Shown piece after piece: positions 52,848 to 62,773 of a DNA stretch of 64,000 nt. The notes under the pieces were generated by a model. That model was not told where the DNA came from. It worked only from the letters and a program-made list of their open reading frames with translations, and searched no databases. The translations under genes and the position numbers were made by a program. The DNA comes from Candidatus Scalindua japonica (GTDB lineage: Bacteria > Planctomycetota > Brocadiia > Brocadiales > Scalinduaceae). Within the stretch, counting starts at the first letter, position 1. Every line of letters begins with the position of its first letter. Where the stretch lies: assembly GCF_002443295.1 (NCBI RefSeq), contig NZ_BAOS01000028.1, forward strand, positions 62,001 through 126,000, read 5' to 3'.

Positions 52848-55505
52848 ATGAGTGATATTATTAAAGAAGAACCGGTGGGAAATAATTCCACATTCATAAA
52901 AGACAATAGTATTGACTTCAAAAAAATAGATGACCCTCTTATTAAAGATGCCCATATTCCGGAACATTTTGATTTGAAGGTTTCTTCTGAAAATGGCCTT
53001 CAATTATCTAAAAGAAATGAATTGAGACATGCTGTCGGGATCGTTGCCGCAAGGACTTTAAGGTATTTCAGCACTAACGGAGAAGAATTCAATGTATTTC
53101 GTGCAAGACGTATGGCGGTCTGGTGGTTCAGGCATATTTATAATAGCTTCAACTGGTGGAAGGCTTATGTGGTAAACGCGGAGGGAGAGCGGAAAGAGAT
53201 GCCAATGTTGTATATAGGCGAAAGATTGGGTTCTGAAACGGTACAAAAAGATTGTGAGGCAGATATTGTGCTTAGTGCCTTCGAGAATGATCGTTGTTTA
53301 GTTGATCCGGAATCTGAGGGAGGCGTAGTTGTTGCTGTTGGCTATAGCGAAAGACAGAAGTTGTTTAATTCACCCGATATGTATTGTGTAAAGGCTATAG
53401 TTGGAAACAAATACAAAGACGCCGGGGTAAATATAACGCATGGTATTACAAAAAACATGAAGCTTATGGCTGAAAAGGTACTTAAAGATAAAAATAAGGA
53501 GATCAATCCGCAAAATATTGATGATGAAATACAAAAAATGAAGATTGTTGTCCTGGACAGGTTGAGACACAAAAAACTAATAGAAACCATCGAGAAATTA
53601 GGCGCAGAAGTAATCCGTGTAAAAGAAGATGATCTCACACCCACATTTGCAGTAACAAAGGGCGAGATTGATATGATCATAGGAGTGGGAGGTGTTCCCG
53701 AAGCGGTTTTGAGTGGAATAATAGTCGCGCAACTGGGAGGAGAAATGACATTAAGGATATTGCCACTTGAGGTGGCTCGTGAAGAACGGCTATTGGGAAA
53801 ATTAAAGAATTGGGGTCTTTTCAGAAAAAATGAAGTAGATATTTTAAAAAATTTTAAGATTGTTAGGCCCGGCACAGAGAAAGAGGGAGAAATACCATGG
53901 GACAGGATATTGACATTAAATGATCTGGTTAAAAGAAATGATAATGTCTTTACTGCAAGCATTATTAAGGAGACACCATGGATAAAGTTTACTGATGGTA
54001 AAGTGGTCCCTGGTATGAAAATAAATCCGGAATCCGGAGATATTAATGTCTACGTTGTTCGAGTTGCGGAAAATAGAGTTGAAATTGTTCCTATTTTGTA
54101 TAAGACGCATATTGGTACACTTTTGTCCAAATATAAAGATATTAAAGAGGTAAATGGCGATGCTGAAGTAAGCTTGCTCGTCCAATTAGGAAAAACATAC
54201 ATCGAGTTTGGTCTGTTTCAAGAGGCAAGAGATTGTATTCAAAAGGCCAAAATATGCAAAGGTATTAGCAACGACATGCTACAGAGATGTAATTCCGTGT
54301 ATGAATACATTTCAGGATTAGACTTTCTTACAAAAAAATCCTTACAGACGCCAAAGGAGATAATAGAACATTTCGAAAAATCTGGCCATTTAGATGAAGA
54401 AGATAAAGAGCAGCTGAGGCCAAGGAGAATGGTCAAAAGATTTTATGAATATCATGGAGACAAAGACTACCGCAACAAATTATATGAAGACGCTCTTGAA
54501 CACTATAACAAAGCATTAGAATATAGCCCGCACGAATTGAAATTGCATCGGAAGGTGCACACAATACAGATGAGAGACATAATCGAAGAATATTTTGATC
54601 GAATTGATAAAATATATCAAGGACTCAATTATAAAGATCCAAAGACTCTGGAAAAATGCAAGCTTGGAGTAGCGCTGGAAATCTTTTATGACTATAAAAG
54701 ACAACTCAATTTTTCCTGCAGAAATCCGTGGCTTATTTTTTACAGGAGGACGGTCTTACACGGAGAAACACCTTCCTATAAGCTGGCAGTATTAATCAAA
54801 TTACTGAAATTACATAAAAAATTGAACCGGGCAAGCGATGAAGAATTATCACTGTTTTTGAATGCGGAATTCGGCATCAGCAAAGAAGAGATAGGTATAG
54901 TTACTGCTTACAGGAAGAAACATGAAACATTTCATTCTGTCAGTGAGCTCTATTTTGTTAAAGGATTGAGCCTGGAAGGCCTGTCGAATTTGCTATTCCC
55001 ATCTGTAAGGATAGAGAGTCAGAATGAGCTGGAAGATTCTGAGATCCCTCTAAGTATCAGTCTTGTTGAGGCGGTTGAAAGAAGATACAGAAATATCCTT
55101 GAGGAACTTAAAGACGGGGTTAAGAAAGAGGCGCAGGAACATTCATATGCAGTTGCAGAGGCTTATCATTATGTGGGCCTGGCGCTTTATGATGTAGGCG
55201 ATGATGAAGGGACGAAAATCAACTATGAAAGGGCAACAATAAAATTTCAGGAAATAATAGATAAGTTTACGGGAATAACACCTTTTAACGCGCAATGTCG
55301 AATTGGTAATCTTTACGAAGAGTTAGCTCTCTTATATGAGAATGAAAAGGTCAATTATTACAACAAGGCGATGGACGCTTACACCTATATCATTGAAGAA
55401 CGGAGATCAAATATTATGTTTGGCTACATCCGAGACTTGATGGCAATCAGAATATGGCAGACTAAAGAGAGAGTAAATTGTATAGAAAAAGAGTTGCAGT
55501 TGTGA
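52848..55505 (+). CDS. GlpX-like (class II FBPase) domain fused to TPR-type helical region; likely pseudoenzyme
   Basis: An 885-residue protein. Residues about 60-420 align by eye with class II fructose-1,6-bisphosphatase GlpX: PMLYIGERLGSE (119-130), LFNSPDMYCVKAIVG, VVLDRLRHKKLIETIEKLGA, DMIIGVGGVPEAVLSG and VKRNDNVFTASII. Residues about 430-885 are helical with TPR-like pairs (ALEHYNKALEYSPHELKLHR, AEAYHYVGLALYDVGDD). The catalytic metal loop seems lost: DIAVDPIEGT of GlpX corresponds to DIVLSAFEND here (S143 for Asp; only E146 kept), and the GRGDKN-type loop reads STNGEEFN. AEGE (111-114) retains the GEGE glutamates. It may be a regulatory or scaffold protein. It is a lone gene, ending 51 bases before the permease end. 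Confidence 0.7.
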   Translation: MSDIIKEEPVGNNSTFIKDNSIDFKKIDDPLIKDAHIPEHFDLKVSSENGLQLSKRNELRHAVGIVAARTLRYFSTNGEEFNVFRARRMAVWWFRHIYNSFNWWKAYVVNAEGERKEMPMLYIGERLGSETVQKDCEADIVLSAFENDRCLVDPESEGGVVVAVGYSERQKLFNSPDMYCVKAIVGNKYKDAGVNITHGITKNMKLMAEKVLKDKNKEINPQNIDDEIQKMKIVVLDRLRHKKLIETIEKLGAEVIRVKEDDLTPTFAVTKGEIDMIIGVGGVPEAVLSGIIVAQLGGEMTLRILPLEVAREERLLGKLKNWGLFRKNEVDILKNFKIVRPGTEKEGEIPWDRILTLNDLVKRNDNVFTASIIKETPWIKFTDGKVVPGMKINPESGDINVYVVRVAENRVEIVPILYKTHIGTLLSKYKDIKEVNGDAEVSLLVQLGKTYIEFGLFQEARDCIQKAKICKGISNDMLQRCNSVYEYISGLDFLTKKSLQTPKEIIEHFEKSGHLDEEDKEQLRPRRMVKRFYEYHGDKDYRNKLYEDALEHYNKALEYSPHELKLHRKVHTIQMRDIIEEYFDRIDKIYQGLNYKDPKTLEKCKLGVALEIFYDYKRQLNFSCRNPWLIFYRRTVLHGETPSYKLAVLIKLLKLHKKLNRASDEELSLFLNAEFGISKEEIGIVTAYRKKHETFHSVSELYFVKGLSLEGLSNLLFPSVRIESQNELEDSEIPLSISLVEAVERRYRNILEELKDGVKKEAQEHSYAVAEAYHYVGLALYDVGDDEGTKINYERATIKFQEIIDKFTGITPFNAQCRIGNLYEELALLYENEKVNYYNKAMDAYTYIIEERRSNIMFGYIRDLMAIRIWQTKERVNCIEKELQL

Positions 55506-55556
55506 GATTTTTAAAGTAGGTAAGTAGTATTCATTTCAATATTATCTTCTCGTTGT

Positions 55557-56831
55557 TTACTTTCTGAAAAAGTAGATAGGCAGAGATAACGCAACCCCTA
55601 CAAGTGTAGCGAGAATTATTACAGGTTTTACCTGTAATAAAATCCAGAAGCAAGTTAAAAGTGCAAGGCTGGGAACTATGTATCCACCCGGTACTCTAAA
55701 GCTTTTCGATACATCTGGGCGCTTTCTCCTTAAAACAATAACAGCCAGACATGTCGGAATATACTGTAGAATACTCACCAGCACACTGGCAAAAATTAAA
55801 TATTCAAAAGTGCCTGTCAGTGATAATATTAAGGTCAAAACGGTGTTAACACCTATTGCCACATAAGGTGTGTGATATTTCGGATGTATCTTTGTGAAAA
55901 TTTCCGGCAGAAAACCATCCGCTGACAGGGCAAAAAGGTTTCTCGGTCCAGTCAAAGCAATACCCGAATTAACACCCGCTATCGCGAGGAGTGCACCAAT
56001 AGCAATTAAAACCCCACCTGTTGAACCCATAAAGCTTACGGCTGCATCTGCCAGTGGCTTTTCCGATTGTGCAAGACCGGGAAAAGTGCCTGTTGCTACT
56101 GTTTGAATAAGAATGTAGATAAGTGTGGTAACAAGGATTGCAATAGCAAAAGCAACTGGTATATCCCTTCCGGGTTTTTTCATTTCACCTGCCGGTACTG
56201 CCAGATATTCGAATCCTGTATAAGCAAATAATCCAATAACGATTGCAGATCCAACACTGTTGATTTCCAAAGAGAATATTTGGCCCAGATGAGATGTGTC
56301 TATATGAAAGAATCCAAATGCGATAAAGGCAAAGATTGGTATTAGTTTGCTTATAGTAAAAAAGTTTATAACTCTCGCACCGATTTTTACCCCAAACAAA
56401 TTGAGAACTCCCATAGCCAGAATAAGACTGATTACTATGAATTCACCAATCCTCCCTTCAGAAAGAGATGGAGAAAAGAATTTTACATATAGGAGAAGAC
56501 CCTTTGCCATTGCTGCCCAGCCGATTATGGATGAGAGCCACATCATCCAGCCGACCATAAAACCAATCATAGGGCCAAAGGTATTTCTTGCATAAATATA
56601 TGCGCCTCCTGTTTCATTGTAAATCCCTCCCATCTCAGCGAAACAGAGTGCTATTGCAAGGCATAAAAGACCACAAATGGCAAATATTATGATTGAAAAT
56701 TGGCCTGTAACTGCCGCTAGTTTGCCAGGTAAAAGAAATATCCCTGCCCCGATAATGCCGTTTATGCCAAGGCAGACAATATCAAACAGATTCATAGAAC
56801 GAGAAAGTTTTTGCCCTTGATTATTTTTCAT
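55557..56831 (-). CDS. APC-family amino acid permease
   Basis: A 424-residue inner-membrane transporter of the amino acid-polyamine-organocation superfamily with about 12 hydrophobic segments. FDIVCLGINGIIGAGIFLLPG is the family N-terminal motif with the G-(I/S)-G substrate loop in segment 1; GAYIYARNTFGPMIGFMVGW and GFEYLAVPAGEMKKPGRDIP are the other hallmarks. The substrate cannot be told from sequence. It stands alone on the minus strand, convergent with the GlpX-like gene. Confidence 0.93.
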   Translation of the reverse strand: MKNNQGQKLSRSMNLFDIVCLGINGIIGAGIFLLPGKLAAVTGQFSIIIFAICGLLCLAIALCFAEMGGIYNETGGAYIYARNTFGPMIGFMVGWMMWLSSIIGWAAMAKGLLLYVKFFSPSLSEGRIGEFIVISLILAMGVLNLFGVKIGARVINFFTISKLIPIFAFIAFGFFHIDTSHLGQIFSLEINSVGSAIVIGLFAYTGFEYLAVPAGEMKKPGRDIPVAFAIAILVTTLIYILIQTVATGTFPGLAQSEKPLADAAVSFMGSTGGVLIAIGALLAIAGVNSGIALTGPRNLFALSADGFLPEIFTKIHPKYHTPYVAIGVNTVLTLILSLTGTFEYLIFASVLVSILQYIPTCLAVIVLRRKRPDVSKSFRVPGGYIVPSLALLTCFWILLQVKPVIILATLVGVALSLPIYFFRK

Positions 56832-57028
56832 GATTGGGAGAATCTAATATTTTATTTGTGTGCGCTACTGGATAGTATAATAATTCCATTTTCATCTGTG
56901 TATACTATTTTTTCAAGGCGAAATTTTGATGAAAACTTTATTGAAAAACCGATAAGGTTCTTATATTATCATTAGCATCTTTTACACGACTTTTATGATT
57001 TGATTGTTCAGGCTTTAAGGAGTTAGCT

Positions 57029-57216
57029 ATGTTCCGCCTGACCCAGCGCGTTTTTTTGCTGTCCTTCATCCTGGTCCTTTTCCCGGTGATGGCCTATGGA
57101 ATTACCATTGAGCCAGGTAGTTTTTTGTTGAGCTTGAGCAGAGTATCCACTTTAATGCAGATAACCGGGACATCGAGGCCGATGTGATTAACCAGGCCAT
57201 GGAGATGGTTTTTTGA
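57029..57216 (+). pseudogene. Signal-peptide gene remnant
   Basis: An ATG at 57029 with perfect AAGGAG upstream begins MFRLTQRVFLLSFILVLFPV, MAYGITIEPGSF, a clear signal peptide, and stops after 52 codons. One base shifted, coding-like sequence continues as ELEQSIHFNADNRDIEADVI NQAMEMVF to 57216, so a frameshift near 57120 probably broke a longer exported protein. The piece is GC-richer than its neighbours. The rest of 56832-57310 shows nothing recognisable. Confidence 0.45.
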
Positions 57217-57310
57217 ACACGGCACCCAGGTTATCTTAGTGAACGGCTGTACGGGAATCTGTTTTTTTTGTATTAAAAGGATGGTCAATGGTTTACTTAT
57301 TTAAAACAGC

Positions 57311-58513
57311 ATGTCGATTGAGAATTTAATCCGTTTAAGAGAAAAAGAGAGCCGTAAAGTTATTGGCCTTATGTCCGGTACATCATGTGACGGTATTGAT
57401 GCATGTCTGGTTAAGATAACCGGAAATGGTATGTCAACCGAAGTAGACATTATAGGATTTGAGACATTCCCTTATAATGATGAGATAAGGAAGTTAATAT
57501 TTAAAACTTCCTGTAAAGAGACAGGAACCGTTGACAAAATCTGCCAACTGAACTTCACACTAGGAAAGCTATTTGCCGATGCGGTCACACAGATTGCCGA
57601 AAAAATGTCAATTCCTCTTTCAGAGATAGATATTATCGGTTCCCACGGACAGACAATTTATCATATCTCTTCTCTGAAAGAACAAAATGATAAGGAGGTG
57701 AGGTCAACGTTGCAGATTGGCGAAGCTTCCGTAATAGCTCAGGAGACCGGAGTAACCACTGTTGCCGATTTCAGGACAAGAGATATCGCTGCAGATGGGG
57801 GGGGAGCACCTCTGGTACCATATAGTGATTTTATTTTATTCGGAAGAGACGGGATAGGGCGGGTAATACAAAACATTGGCGGTATTTCTAATGTTACAAT
57901 TTTGTATGCTGGCGGAAATATAGAAGAGATAATCGCCTTTGATAATGGACCGGGCAATATGATAATAGACAGGTTTGCAGAGATCATAACAGATGGAAGA
58001 CTAAAGTATGATAAAAATGGTGAGTTGGCATCAAAAGGCAGATTGAATCAAGATTTGTTAGACAGGCTGTGTACACACCCATATTTATCGAAACCTCCAC
58101 CGAAAACAACGGGAAGAGAGGATTTTGGTATTCAGTTTTCTGATGATTTATTTAAGAGATTAAAACAGGACAACATGGATATCCATAATGCGATTGCTAC
58201 AGTTACCGCCTTTACTGCTAAAACAATATCAGACAGCTATAGAAAATTCATTCACCCATCACATAAAATTTCTGAGATTATAATAAGTGGTGGTGGAGTG
58301 CATAATCCTGTCTTATTACAATTCCTGGAAAATTATCTTGGAAACGTAAGTATAAAAAAGATTGATGACCTTGGTATCCCTTCAGATGCAAAGGAGGCTG
58401 TCGCGTTTGCTATCCTTGCTAACGAAACAATATGTGGTAATCCTGGAAACGTCCCTTCCGTCACAGGCGCAAAGGAGAGTGTAGTCCTGGGAAAGATAAT
58501 TCCTGGAAAATGA
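57311..58513 (+). CDS. anmK: Anhydro-N-acetylmuramic acid kinase
   Basis: Phosphorylates and opens 1,6-anhydro-MurNAc during peptidoglycan recycling, giving MurNAc 6-phosphate. The 400 residues contain the ATP motif VIGLMSGTSCDGIDACLVKI, IGSHGQTIYHI, TVVADFRTRDIAADGGGAPL, NIGGISNVTIL, FDNGPGNMIIDRF and the late phosphate/sugar motif IIISGGGVHNPVLL. Full length. Peptidoglycan recycling implies the cell makes murein. Confidence 0.96.
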   Translation: MSIENLIRLREKESRKVIGLMSGTSCDGIDACLVKITGNGMSTEVDIIGFETFPYNDEIRKLIFKTSCKETGTVDKICQLNFTLGKLFADAVTQIAEKMSIPLSEIDIIGSHGQTIYHISSLKEQNDKEVRSTLQIGEASVIAQETGVTTVADFRTRDIAADGGGAPLVPYSDFILFGRDGIGRVIQNIGGISNVTILYAGGNIEEIIAFDNGPGNMIIDRFAEIITDGRLKYDKNGELASKGRLNQDLLDRLCTHPYLSKPPPKTTGREDFGIQFSDDLFKRLKQDNMDIHNAIATVTAFTAKTISDSYRKFIHPSHKISEIIISGGGVHNPVLLQFLENYLGNVSIKKIDDLGIPSDAKEAVAFAILANETICGNPGNVPSVTGAKESVVLGKIIPGK

Positions 58514-58598
58514 AATTGAATGTGTATTCATAACGAATTACACTCTTATCAATCACTAATTATACTTTAAATAACATAAACATCGAGGACAAAGCCTA

Positions 58599-60284
58599 AT
58601 GAGTAATACATCTGAAAAAATTATCTATTCAATGATGAAGGTCAATAAATCGTACCAGAACAAAACCGTGATTAAGGACATATCCCTTTCATATTTCTAT
58701 GGAGCCAAGATTGGTGTGCTGGGTCTGAACGGATCAGGGAAGAGTTCGCTTCTGCGTATTATGGCAGGTGTTGATAAAGAGTATAACGGAGAGGCCGGAC
58801 TCTCTGCCGGATATAGAATAGGGCATCTTGAACAGGAACCATTAGTTGATTCGGACAAAACCGTTAAAGCTGTTGTGGAAGAAGGTCTGCAGGAGATTGT
58901 TGACATTGTCAAGGAGTATAACGAAATCAGTGAAAAATTCGCCGAACCCATGTCCGATGATGAGATGAATAAGCTTCTGGAGCGCCAGGGAAAACTTCAG
59001 GAGGAGATCGAGAAGCAGAACGCGTGGGATATCGAGTCGCGACTGGAAATGGCAATGGACGCTCTACGTTGTCCTCCCGGAGATACACCGGTTAATGTTA
59101 TCTCAGGCGGTGAAAAAAGACGTGTGGCGCTGTGCAGGCTTTTACTACAGAAGCCGGATATATTACTCCTGGACGAACCGACCAATCATCTGGATGCCGA
59201 AACAGTTGCCTGGCTTGAACAACATCTTCAACAGTTTGAAGGAACCGTGATTGCAATAACACACGACCGCTATTTTCTTGATAATGTTGCCGGCTGGATT
59301 CTTGAGCTTGACCGGGGGATGGGTGTCCCGTGGAGGGGCAACTACTCTTCCTGGCTTGAACAGAAACAGAACCGCCTTAAACAGGAAGAAAAAAGCGAAT
59401 CAGAACGCCAGAAAACGTTACAGAGGGAATTGGAATGGATCCATATGTCCACCAAGGGCCGTCACGCAAAAGCAAAGTCACGTATTAATGCCTACGAATC
59501 GCTCCTCAAACAGGACGCCGCAAAACAGGAAAAGGACCTTGAGCTGTTTATTCCACCTGGACCACGACTTGGCAATATTGTTCTTGAAGCGGAAAATGTA
59601 AGTAAGGCATTTGGAGAACGAATCCTATTTGAGGAGATGTCATTCTCCCTGCCAGCTGGAGGTATTGTTGGAATTATAGGCCCAAACGGTGCTGGTAAAA
59701 CTACGCTCTTTAAGATGATTACAGGCAAGGAACAACCCGATTCCGGAACCCTTAAGATTGGTGATACCGTTAAACTTGCTTACGTTGATCAGGAGCGTGA
59801 TACCCTTGATCCGGGAAAAACAATATGGGAGATTGTATCAGGGGGCAGAAATACGATTGAACTTGGAAATAACGAAGTAAACTCCCGTGCCTATGTTGCG
59901 CGCTTTAATTTCTCTGGTGCGGACCAGCAGAAAAAAGTAGACGTGCTTTCAGGTGGTGAGCGCAATAGAGTTCATCTTGCATGCATGTTAAAAGAGGGTG
60001 CTAATGTAATCCTTCTGGACGAACCAACAAATGATCTGGACGTAAATACCATGCGTGCTCTTGAAGAGGCCCTGGACAACTTTGGAGGCTGCGCAGTCAT
60101 TATATCTCACGACCGATGGTTTCTTGACCGTATTGCAACGCATATACTTGCTTTTGAGGGAGACAGTTCCGTCAAGTGGTTTGAAGGGAATTACTCAGAA
60201 TATGAAGCAGATAGAAAAAAGAGACTCGGAAAAGCAGCCGATCAGCCGCATCGAATGAAATACCGGCATTTGACAAGAGAGTAA
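58599..60284 (+). CDS. ettA: Energy-dependent translational throttle protein (ABC-F)
   Basis: A soluble ABC-F ATPase that binds the ribosomal E site and couples translation to energy charge. The 561 residues have two ATP cassettes: Walker A LGLNGSGKSSLLRIMAGV with signature SGGEKRRVALCRLL and IILLLDEPTNHLD; then IGPNGAGKTTLFKMI, SGGERNRVHLACML and LDEPTNDLD. The arm/linker between them (LEWIHMSTKGRHAKAKSRI) matches EttA. Full length. It begins 85 bases after anmK on the same strand. Confidence 0.96.
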   Translation: MSNTSEKIIYSMMKVNKSYQNKTVIKDISLSYFYGAKIGVLGLNGSGKSSLLRIMAGVDKEYNGEAGLSAGYRIGHLEQEPLVDSDKTVKAVVEEGLQEIVDIVKEYNEISEKFAEPMSDDEMNKLLERQGKLQEEIEKQNAWDIESRLEMAMDALRCPPGDTPVNVISGGEKRRVALCRLLLQKPDILLLDEPTNHLDAETVAWLEQHLQQFEGTVIAITHDRYFLDNVAGWILELDRGMGVPWRGNYSSWLEQKQNRLKQEEKSESERQKTLQRELEWIHMSTKGRHAKAKSRINAYESLLKQDAAKQEKDLELFIPPGPRLGNIVLEAENVSKAFGERILFEEMSFSLPAGGIVGIIGPNGAGKTTLFKMITGKEQPDSGTLKIGDTVKLAYVDQERDTLDPGKTIWEIVSGGRNTIELGNNEVNSRAYVARFNFSGADQQKKVDVLSGGERNRVHLACMLKEGANVILLDEPTNDLDVNTMRALEEALDNFGGCAVIISHDRWFLDRIATHILAFEGDSSVKWFEGNYSEYEADRKKRLGKAADQPHRMKYRHLTRE

Positions 60285-60529
60285 TTTTTAATTTACGAAT
60301 AACGATTTTAGATTTATGATTAAAAGGAAATTTATAGTGATGATTTGATATCAAACAAATAAATAATAATGATAAATCTATAACAATGGACAGTATTAGA
60401 GGCCGAGATCCCTTTAATTCACAGCTCCCTTGCTCAAGAGTTTTAATAGCATTAGGTGTGTATGAGAATTTTTATCGAAATTTAAAGAAATATTTAAAAT
60501 AGTAATTATTCAATTTTTACTGTGCCGTA

Positions 60530-61663
60530 CTATGGAGTTCTTGCAAGACGGAAGCCTATATCGCTGAATTTTTTGCTGGTTGGAATAAAGTCATTACGAT
60601 CAGTCGTACGTAAACCCTTATCTTTGCTGCGCCAACCCCCACCACGTAAAACCCGGTTTTTGCCTTCTGAGGGGCCTTGAGCATCTTTGCTTGAACTGTG
60701 CTCGTAATATTTATTGTCATACCAGTCTGAGCACCATTCCCATACGTTTCCCATCATATCATAGAGGCCTAGTTCATTTGGCGTTTTTTCTGCAACGCCA
60801 TGAGTTCGTCCATCGGCAGTAAAACCGTACCAGGTATACTCTCCAATTTTCTCTTTGTCATTTGTCCCCGCCCACTGCTCCTTCCAGCCACCACTCCTTG
60901 CCGCGTATTCCCATTCAGCTTCGGTTGGAAGACGGTAATTCATCCCTGTCTTCTCATTCAACTTTTTGATAAATTCCTGTACATTATTCCAACTTACTCT
61001 CTCTACCGGACAATCTCCACATTGGAATTTAGATGGATTGTGGCCAATTATTTCTACCCACAGTTTTTGGGTCACTTCTGTTTTCCCCAGATAAAAATCA
61101 CCCACACATACTGTATGCACAGGTTTTTCATCATTTTCTCCTGTGTCAAAGATATCTCCCATATCAAAACATCCCCCTTTAACAAACACCATTCCATCTT
61201 CAGTTTCTTTAGCGGCTTTTGTCTGATGATGATGCGATTCTGTAGTCCGGCGTTTTTCTTCATCTTGTTTGTTTTTGGCATCTACAATTAAAGTAATTGT
61301 TTCTTCATAATGTTTCCCTTCCTGACCTTCTAATGTCAGATAATTAGTAAGGCTTGACAACGCAAAGGTATAGCTTCCCGTTTTTAAAAGAGCTTTTCCA
61401 TAGAGAAAATGAAATTCTCCCGGAAGATCAATACCCAGTTTCATTGATTTCTCAAAATTTTGTACCGCACTTTCCCATCTTTCAGCTTCCATATCCTTTG
61501 TTGCAGATCTAATCAATAAATCCAATTGTATTTCCGGTGATAACTCCTTGTCCTTTGCAAACACCATTGGTATACTTGTACCTTGCGCCACCATCATTAA
61601 TGACATAAAAAAAATAGAGCTAACTATGACTTGCCTGATATATCCAATTCGAATTGTCTGCAT
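60530..61663 (-). CDS. Exported formylglycine-generating-enzyme (SUMF1)-like protein
   Basis: A 377-residue protein with a signal peptide or N-terminal anchor (IRQVIVSSIFFMSLMMVAQG), a TPR-like helical stretch (about 45-135) and a C-terminal FGE-sulfatase domain (about 155-377). Domain motifs are FVKGGCFDMGDIFDTGENDE KP, YLGKTEVTQKLWVEI, VERVSWNNVQEFI, YRLPTEAEWEYAAR, LGLYDMMGNVWEWCSDWYD and VLRGGGW. Two extra cysteines (QCGDCPVERV) lie in a loop. Many such bacterial proteins do not modify sulfatases, so the substrate is unknown. It stands alone on the minus strand. Confidence 0.87.
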   Translation of the reverse strand: MQTIRIGYIRQVIVSSIFFMSLMMVAQGTSIPMVFAKDKELSPEIQLDLLIRSATKDMEAERWESAVQNFEKSMKLGIDLPGEFHFLYGKALLKTGSYTFALSSLTNYLTLEGQEGKHYEETITLIVDAKNKQDEEKRRTTESHHHQTKAAKETEDGMVFVKGGCFDMGDIFDTGENDEKPVHTVCVGDFYLGKTEVTQKLWVEIIGHNPSKFQCGDCPVERVSWNNVQEFIKKLNEKTGMNYRLPTEAEWEYAARSGGWKEQWAGTNDKEKIGEYTWYGFTADGRTHGVAEKTPNELGLYDMMGNVWEWCSDWYDNKYYEHSSSKDAQGPSEGKNRVLRGGGWRSKDKGLRTTDRNDFIPTSKKFSDIGFRLARTP

Positions 61664-61839
61664 TACACCTGACTCCTCTTTATAGAAATTTCAACATGAG
61701 AGAAAACTATCTTTAACAGTTGTTGTATTATTGGAAAAATATCCTGTTTGATCGTTATAAACAGAGATATTCTGAAATAATATTAGTTCCTATAGCCCCG
61801 TTTGTCAAATAAATAGAAAAAGAGTAATCTCTGCCAGCC

Positions 61840-61980
61840 ATGGTTGAAAAATTACAACACGAAAGCCAATCTTCACCGTTTATTGAGCTTGAGGTGAAAA
61901 AGGAGGATGAGATGGGGCTGAAAGATAATCAGGGAATAGCTATGGCGAATAGATTTGTCCAAATTGGTATTGTCAATTGA
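61840..61980 (+). CDS. Possible 46-residue protein (weak)
   Basis: An ATG at 61840 begins MVEKLQHESQSSPFIELEVK KEDEMGLKDNQGIAM and ends at TGA 61980. There is no clear ribosome site and no recognised domain. It is the only coding-like signal in the 61664-62073 gap; no terminator or RNA is seen there. Confidence 0.25.
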   Translation: MVEKLQHESQSSPFIELEVKKEDEMGLKDNQGIAMANRFVQIGIVN

Positions 61981-62073
61981 ATCGACAATATGCACAATCC
62001 AATAACAATAAAAGGGGGATGAACGCCTCAAGCATTAACAGATTTTTTTCTATTTTACCGGTGATAATTCTTT

Positions 62074-62760
62074 TTAATCACTCTTCTTTTTGAAAACTTT
62101 GCCGTAGAGAAATCCAGCTGCAAGCGCACCGGATACTGGCCCCAGCCACCAGATATAGTGGTTGTCGAAATGACCGGATACTACCGCAGGCCCAAAAACA
62201 CGCGCCGGGTTCAGTGCTCCCCCACTGAATGTTGAACTGATCGATACGCCGAACATATAGACTAAACCAATTGCAACTCCGGACAGGATTTTTGATAGCC
62301 TTTTGTCAACAGTAGTTGAAAAAATGGTAAATACAAACAGGAAAGTAACGACACATTCTATTAATGCTGCTTTCCATAACTCGACTCCATTACCTAAAAG
62401 ACATGTGCCTAAATGAACTTTAAGAATTGCAGTGGGAAATAGTATTCTCAAGAAGTACGCCGCTAATACAGCACCTGCCAGTTGAGATAAGATATAGTAA
62501 AGCGCAGTACCCGCGTACATCCTCCCGGTAGCCCAATGAGAAATCGTCACCGCAGGATTAATTTGAGAACCCGCGATATAGCTTGTCGCATAAACAATAG
62601 CAGCTATCACTATGCCAAACAGGGTTATTACCCACACAGGAACTATACTCTGCCCGCCTGTCAAATTTACGGAGTGTTCCGCACAAATTGCACCAGCGCT
62701 TATAAAAACGACGAGAAGTGTACCTAAAAATTCAGCTATATATTTATTATACTTGTTCAT
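62074..62760 (-). CDS. Aquaporin / glycerol-facilitator (MIP) family channel
   Basis: A 228-residue, six-segment channel with both half-helix NPA motifs: GSQINPAVTISHWATG (near residue 70) and GGALNPARVFGPAV (near 185). The spacing between them and the length fit orthodox aquaporins (AqpZ-like) more than longer glycerol channels. FTIFSTTVDKRL is the loop between halves. It begins 13 bases after ribBA on the same strand and is probably co-transcribed with it. Confidence 0.93.
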   Translation of the reverse strand: MNKYNKYIAEFLGTLLVVFISAGAICAEHSVNLTGGQSIVPVWVITLFGIVIAAIVYATSYIAGSQINPAVTISHWATGRMYAGTALYYILSQLAGAVLAAYFLRILFPTAILKVHLGTCLLGNGVELWKAALIECVVTFLFVFTIFSTTVDKRLSKILSGVAIGLVYMFGVSISSTFSGGALNPARVFGPAVVSGHFDNHYIWWLGPVSGALAAGFLYGKVFKKKSD

Positions 62761-62773
62761 TTTTTTGCGAACC

